Source: JBDHBD01 sp039586095
GTDB taxonomy: Bacteria; Gemmatimonadota; Gemmatimonadetes; Palauibacterales; Palauibacteraceae
Direction of reading: 5' to 3'
Assembly (NCBI GenBank): GCA_039586095.1
Contig: JBDHLB010000009.1
Coordinates: forward strand, 8,532 to 72,531
Length of the DNA: 64,000 bases
Part shown: in pieces, positions 59,784 to 64,000 of the stretch
Layout: each line of letters begins with the position of its first letter
Numbering within the stretch: position 1 is the stretch's first letter
Position numbers and translations under genes: made by a program
The notes under the pieces: model-generated
What the model saw: only the letters and a program-made list of their open reading frames with translations
Databases searched by the model: none
What the model was told of the DNA's origin: nothing

Positions 59784-61565
59784 ATGAAACTTCGACGATT
59801 CTCGGCTGCTCGACTCGATGGCTGCAGCGAGCTGTTGGATCGCATGTCGACGCTCTTGAGGGAAGGGCTGGAAGCGGAGGCAGCCAAGCACGCGATCGAG
59901 GTTCGCAGAAGACTCCATGAGCTGGTGTCGAACGGGCCGCTGGACGCGGAGCAACTCTCCGAGTCCGCGAGGGTGTTCGCTGAGCTGGGCGATACGACGG
60001 ACGCGCTGCGACTGCTGGGACGCGCGACGGAGCTTGCACCCGACGACACGCGGATCCTGTTCAACCATGCGCTGGTTTCGTGGGGTAGCGGCAGGTGGCG
60101 GGAGGCGGACGGTCTCACGCGGCGCGGCCGACAGATCGATCCGGCGGACGTGGGGCTGACACGCCTTTCCGAGTGTATCCAAGGAACGCTCCGAGTCTAC
60201 CGAAATGGATTCTACGCCCCCGTATCCCTCGGTGCGGTGCGGGGGGCCGTGTCCGATCGTGAGACGCGACCGCTGCACGCCCTGGCGATGTCGTTGCCTC
60301 AGCGACGGTGCGGGTACACGTATCGGACCCACTACCTTCTCAAGGCCCAGAGAGATCTGGGATTTGCGCCGATCGCTGCCACGGCTCCCGGTTTTCCGCT
60401 CGCTGAACCGGCTCCACACTTTGCAGAAGTCGAGGAACTGGACGGGATACCGTACCATCGACTGGCCAAGTTCATTCCGTTCTCCGAGCGTGAAGAGATC
60501 AGGCGGGAGAAGAAGACGGCGTATGCGCGATGGGACGCGCGGCAGCCCTATGATGTGTATCTGACGCGCTACTCTCAGTATTTGGGTGAGCTCGCCCAGC
60601 AGGTCTTTCCGGGAATCCTCCACGCGCATTCGAACCACCTCAACGCACTCGCCGCCGGCTCCGCCGCACAGGCGCTCGGCATTCCCCACGTGTACGAGGT
60701 CCGCGGACTTTGGGAGGAGACCGATCTCTCGCTCGGTCGCGTTGCGTCCGATTCAAACCAGTATGCGGCGCATCGAGGAGCGGAGACGCGGTGCTGTGTG
60801 GCCGCCGATGCCGTGGTCACGCTGTCCGAGACCATGAAGAATGAACTGGTGGGTCGCGGCATATCGGCGGAGAAGATCTTCCTCGTCCCCAACGCGATCG
60901 ATCCCGGCCGACTCCCGGTGCTCGAGCGAGATGCTGGTCTCGCCGAGCAACTCGCTCTCGGTGATGGCCCGGTCATCGGATACGTGGGATCGATTTCCGC
61001 CTATGAGGGCCTGGACCAGCTGGTCCGCGCGTTTGCAAGGGTGCACAGGGAGATTCCGACGGCCCGACTCCTCATCGTCGGTGATGGGCGGTGGGCGAGA
61101 AGGCTCCACGAGTCAGTCGCCGAGTCGAACGTGCGCGACGCCGTCCGACTGGTGGGGCGGGTAAGCCACGACAAGGTCCTGGGCATGTACTCGCTGATCG
61201 ACGTGTTCGTGGTCCCGCGGCTGCCGTACCGTGTCTGCGAAATCGTCACTCCGATCAAACCCTACGAGGCCATGGCGACCGGGCGGGCGCTCGTCGTCAG
61301 CGACGTGGCGGCGCTAAGGGAGATGATCGTCGAGAACGAGACCGCGCTGTCGTTCAAGGCGGGAAGCGAAGAAGCTCTGGCTGCGGCTTGCCTGGATCTG
61401 TGCCGCAGTCCGGAAACGCGAGCCCGGCTGGGTCAGCAGGCGGCTCACTGGGTGAGGAAGCATCGCACCTGGACCTCGGTGGCACACGGCTATCGCGATG
61501 CGTACGACTATGCCCGGGCGATGCACCGCTCGAAACACCAGCGCAGCATTGCAGTCCGCGCCTAG
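59784..61565 (+). CDS. Family-4-type glycosyltransferase with TPR-like N-terminus (right paralogue)
   Basis: About 593 residues, a paralogue of 42639-44477 with the same arrangement: N-terminal TPR-like helices (ARVFAELGDTTDALRLLGRA), linker CIQGTLRVYRNGF, then GT-B motifs GIPHVYEVRGLWEE, CVAADAVVTLSETMKNELV, KIFLVPNAIDPGRLP, VIGYVGSISAYEGLDQLV and KPYEAMATGRALVVSD. The start is the ATG at 59784 with GAGGA about 11 nt upstream; an upstream ATG at 59709 is out of place. It lies 215 bp after the lyase. Confidence 0.88.
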   Translation: MKLRRFSAARLDGCSELLDRMSTLLREGLEAEAAKHAIEVRRRLHELVSNGPLDAEQLSESARVFAELGDTTDALRLLGRATELAPDDTRILFNHALVSWGSGRWREADGLTRRGRQIDPADVGLTRLSECIQGTLRVYRNGFYAPVSLGAVRGAVSDRETRPLHALAMSLPQRRCGYTYRTHYLLKAQRDLGFAPIAATAPGFPLAEPAPHFAEVEELDGIPYHRLAKFIPFSEREEIRREKKTAYARWDARQPYDVYLTRYSQYLGELAQQVFPGILHAHSNHLNALAAGSAAQALGIPHVYEVRGLWEETDLSLGRVASDSNQYAAHRGAETRCCVAADAVVTLSETMKNELVGRGISAEKIFLVPNAIDPGRLPVLERDAGLAEQLALGDGPVIGYVGSISAYEGLDQLVRAFARVHREIPTARLLIVGDGRWARRLHESVAESNVRDAVRLVGRVSHDKVLGMYSLIDVFVVPRLPYRVCEIVTPIKPYEAMATGRALVVSDVAALREMIVENETALSFKAGSEEALAAACLDLCRSPETRARLGQQAAHWVRKHRTWTSVAHGYRDAYDYARAMHRSKHQRSIAVRA

Positions 61566-61577
61566 CCCGCGCGAGCC

Positions 61578-62918
61578 GTGGTCGTGAGCAGCGGGGCTTC
61601 ACCCGATGATCGTGGACCGGTCAAAGACGACCGACCCAGCGTCCTGCTGCTGTCGGAGTACTTCCCGTCCACTTCCGAAGACGTCGTCGGCAGCTTTCAG
61701 CGGATGGGACTCTTCGTCGATGCCATCACGCCCCTCGCAGCCTTAGACATGCTGTTCTTCGTTCCACCTCGCTCTCGTCCATCCGACAATCACCTCCGCG
61801 CTCATGTCGAACGGCTGAGAGACAGGTGGGAAGCTCTTCGCGAGCTTTCTTTTTGCGCCAGGTGGGAACCCGAGGGCGGTGTTCGCCTGCCGCGCGTGTG
61901 GGCTCGCCAGGCTCACTGCCTCGCCGCCGGTGCAGTCAGCTACTATCCGGAGAGAGTCTCGTTCCAGACCAGTGGCCCGGCCCAGGTCGCAGCCGTGCGA
62001 CAGCGTCTGGAGCATCGTCCGCAAGCGGTGTTCGCGCACACGCTCGGCGCGATGGCGCCGCTCCTCCTGAGCGGCTCCGATCTGCCACCCATCTTCTTCG
62101 ACTTGAATGACGTGGAGGATCGGAAGCTCGATCGCGAGATGGAGTCCGGTGCGGGCTCCCCCCTGGACCTCCGGCGTCGAGCGGCACGCCGGACGCTGAA
62201 CCGGAGCGTGAGACAGGCCGTACGTCTGGCCACCCAGACCTACGTGTGCGCGGACGAGGACCGAGACCTGTTGAAGAACCGGGTTCCGGGATCCGAGGTG
62301 ATCACGGTTCCGAATGCCGTTCAAGTTCCGGATGCTCTCCCGCTGGGTCACGATCCGGTCCTCTTGTTTCTCGGCTCCTTCTGGTACCAGCCCAACGTCG
62401 ACGCAGCTCGCTTCCTCATGCACGAGGTACTGCCCCGCGTGCGACGGATGGTGCCGGAGGCGATTCTGGTCATCGCGGGCCCAGCACCCGAGCGGATCCC
62501 GGAGCATGCTTCACCTGTCGCGGGCGTGGAGATCACCGGTTTCGTCGAGGACCTGCGGGCACTGTACCAGCGTGCCCGCGTTTTCTGCTGTCCGATCGAG
62601 CGTGGTGCAGGAACGCGCATCAAGATCATCGAAGCCGCCGCCCATGGGCGGCCTGTCGTCGCCACCCCGTTCGGCGCCGCGGGACTGGAGTTCCTCAACG
62701 AGCGAGACGTACTGCTGCGTGATGACGCCGACTCTTTCGCCGAAGCCTGTGTGCGGCTCCTGGAGGACGACGCTCTGTGCGCACGGCTCGGAGTCAGCGC
62801 CCGTGCGGTCGCTACGCGGCTCTATGATCGACGGTCCGTGTCCAAGGATGTGACCCGTCTGATGGCAGACGTGCTGCGCAGCCAGCCCCGGGAGGCGAGG
62901 AGCGCGGCCCATGGATAG
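61578..62918 (+). CDS. Family-4-type glycosyltransferase
   Basis: A 446-residue GT-B protein. The N-terminus has SVLLLSEYFPSTSEDVVGSF; the middle has PPIFFDLNDVEDRKL; the donor half has VITVPNAVQVPD, VLLFLGSFWYQPNVDAARFL, ITGFVEDLRALYQRARVFCCP and GAGTRIKIIEAAAHGRPVV. The pattern is close to sugar transferases that place mannose, galactose or related sugars in exopolysaccharides. It starts with a GTG, 13 nt after the previous gene, and overlaps the next by 8 nt. Confidence 0.88.
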   Translation: MVVSSGASPDDRGPVKDDRPSVLLLSEYFPSTSEDVVGSFQRMGLFVDAITPLAALDMLFFVPPRSRPSDNHLRAHVERLRDRWEALRELSFCARWEPEGGVRLPRVWARQAHCLAAGAVSYYPERVSFQTSGPAQVAAVRQRLEHRPQAVFAHTLGAMAPLLLSGSDLPPIFFDLNDVEDRKLDREMESGAGSPLDLRRRAARRTLNRSVRQAVRLATQTYVCADEDRDLLKNRVPGSEVITVPNAVQVPDALPLGHDPVLLFLGSFWYQPNVDAARFLMHEVLPRVRRMVPEAILVIAGPAPERIPEHASPVAGVEITGFVEDLRALYQRARVFCCPIERGAGTRIKIIEAAAHGRPVVATPFGAAGLEFLNERDVLLRDDADSFAEACVRLLEDDALCARLGVSARAVATRLYDRRSVSKDVTRLMADVLRSQPREARSAAHG

Positions 62919-64000
62919 GCGCGCTGCGGGCCTGCCCGAGGTCCTGTGGATTCGAGAGCGTTTCTCTCACATGGGCGCTCACAGCGGGTACGATCAGCTG
63001 TGTGAAGCGCTCTCGGACGTGCCAGGCTTGAGAGCCGCGAGCTTGTGGCGCGAGGAAGCGACTCCGGAGACGCCCGAAGAGACCCGGTTTCTGCGCCGCA
63101 TCCGGTCACTGGCCGGGGGTTCGGAGTTCTACGATTCTTCGTCCGCAGCGAGCGAGGAGGAGGCGTTTCGATTGTTGGGCGGAGAACCCCGCCTGGTGCA
63201 CGTTCTCTATGGGGAGAACAACCTCGGTCTTCTTCGCAACGTACGGTACGGCTCGAAGCTGGTGGTCACCGTCCACCAGTCTAAGGCGTGGTGGACGGAG
63301 CCCGTACCTCCGTCCGTGCCCCGCTGGGGAGCGCGAGGCGCGTACGACGTGAGGGAGTTCTTCCGGGGGGTCGATGCTCTGGTCGTTCTGAGCCGGGAGG
63401 ACGCGGAGTTCTTTCGAAGCGAGGCGGATGTGCCTGTCCGCTACATCCCGCACGGCGTAGACGTCGAGTTCTTTCGCCCCGCGAGCGACGCCGACCGACA
63501 CGCGACAGCTGGCCGTGAAGAGCCCGTGTGCCTCACGGTGGGACACTGGCAGCGAGACTTCGAAACCCTGGATCACGCGATCAGCGTTCTCGGTGAATCG
63601 CACCGGAACATACGCTTCGAGCTCGTGGTTCCCGACTGCGGTCCCCACCCCCAGGCAAGCGCGCTCGAGCGTCTTCGGGCGCGACCCAATGTCCGATGGG
63701 CCGGTCGACTCTCGGACGAGGAGCTGCGCTCCGCATACCAGAGAGCCAACCTGCTCCTGCTGCCGCTCGTCGCGTCGGGTGCGAACAACGCATTGCTGGA
63801 GGCGCTCGCAGCGGGCCTCCCGATCGTCAGCACCGACACCGGTGGCACGCCGGATTACACAAGACCGGAGTGCGCCGAGCTGACGGCACCGGCCGATGGC
63901 GAAGCCATGGCCGCCGCCGTGAGGCTCGTTCTCTCGTCGGTCGACAGGCAGATCACGATGGGACGGGAGGCACGGTCTCTCGCGATCTCCGAGTACTCGT
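62911..64000 (+). CDS. Family-4-type glycosyltransferase, 3' part cut by window edge
   Basis: The visible 363 codons read VLWIRERFSHMGAHSGYDQL at the start, then LVHVLYGENNLGLL, VDALVVLSREDAEFF, YIPHGVDVEFFRPASD, RWAGRLSDEELRSAYQRANL and LLEALAAGLPIVSTDTGG. The frame stays open to position 64000, so the stop lies outside. Start ATG at 62911 has a GAGGAG about 10 nt upstream and overlaps the previous gene by 8 nt. It shows the locus continues to the right. Confidence 0.88.
   Translation, partial: MDRRAAGLPEVLWIRERFSHMGAHSGYDQLCEALSDVPGLRAASLWREEATPETPEETRFLRRIRSLAGGSEFYDSSSAASEEEAFRLLGGEPRLVHVLYGENNLGLLRNVRYGSKLVVTVHQSKAWWTEPVPPSVPRWGARGAYDVREFFRGVDALVVLSREDAEFFRSEADVPVRYIPHGVDVEFFRPASDADRHATAGREEPVCLTVGHWQRDFETLDHAISVLGESHRNIRFELVVPDCGPHPQASALERLRARPNVRWAGRLSDEELRSAYQRANLLLLPLVASGANNALLEALAAGLPIVSTDTGGTPDYTRPECAELTAPADGEAMAAAVRLVLSSVDRQITMGREARSLAISEYS

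Noticed and set aside
1..64000. CRISPR arrays, insertion sequences, integrases, rRNA and tRNA genes
   Set aside because: Looked for across the window; no regularly spaced repeats, transposase motifs, conserved rRNA segments or cloverleaf structures were found.

Overview
The window is 64 kb of GC-rich, densely coded bacterial DNA. I saw no rRNA, tRNA, CRISPR array, transposase or integrase. Gene families and style fit an environmental Gram-negative, most plausibly Gemmatimonadota: a Pkn-type kinase with a long C-terminal extension, an I9-S8 subtilase lipoprotein, a Gfo/Idh - NupG-type MFS - DUF1080 sugar operon, PorT-like barrels, and Tat or lipoprotein signals on many enzymes. This placement is inference from gene content. 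No marker gene is present to prove it.

Layout. 1-10.3 kb holds an SRPBCC fragment, a Ser/Thr kinase, an APC permease fused to PTS-EIIA and RCK-C domains, an octopine-dehydrogenase-like enzyme, a PorT-like barrel, an exported FMN alpha-hydroxyacid dehydrogenase, a B12-binding radical SAM protein and a secreted hypothetical. 10.6-16.8 kb holds a Tat-exported FAD oxidase and two tandem APC permeases fused to UspA domains. 16.9-20.4 kb is a compact three-gene minus-strand operon: TPR protein, TIR-transmembrane protein, four-helix membrane protein. 20.5-23 kb has an NTF2-like lipoprotein and a subtilase. 23.2-29.7 kb is a plus-strand operon (ApbE, DoxX, Gfo/Idh, MFS, Gfo/Idh, DUF1080) that looks like oxidative processing of 3-keto-glycosides. 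29.9-37 kb, on the minus strand, has an MMPL/LolA-like/outer-membrane trio and a KefF/Kef-type antiporter pair. 37.2-42.2 kb has two tandem serine hydrolases and small secreted or membrane proteins.

From 42.6 kb to the right edge lies a surface-glycan locus. It has five group-4-type glycosyltransferases (two are paralogues with TPR-like N-termini that bracket the core), a GT2, a TupA-like ATP-grasp enzyme, an Ldh-family dehydrogenase, an asparagine-synthetase homologue, a PF14907-type nucleotidyltransferase, a half-size ABC exporter, an adenylation enzyme with an acyl carrier protein and an AAC(3)-like acyltransferase, an alpha-toroid protein and a heparinase II/III-like lyase. Many neighbouring starts and stops overlap by 4-8 nt, so these genes are co-transcribed blocks. 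The adenylation/ACP/acyltransferase trio suggests an acyl decoration of an amino sugar. The ATP-grasp and Asn-synthetase homologues suggest amide decoration of the glycan or of a peptide. The locus continues beyond position 64000.

The most unusual signals are the TPR/TIR/membrane operon, a possible signalling or defence module, and a pair of direct repeats made of gene tails. The 3' ends of the subtilase gene (21137-21190) and of the Kef-type gene (34511-34570) both recur as decayed copies, side by side and in one reading frame, in the 158-bp gap at 29740-29897. The first copy starts at the base after the DUF1080 stop codon.
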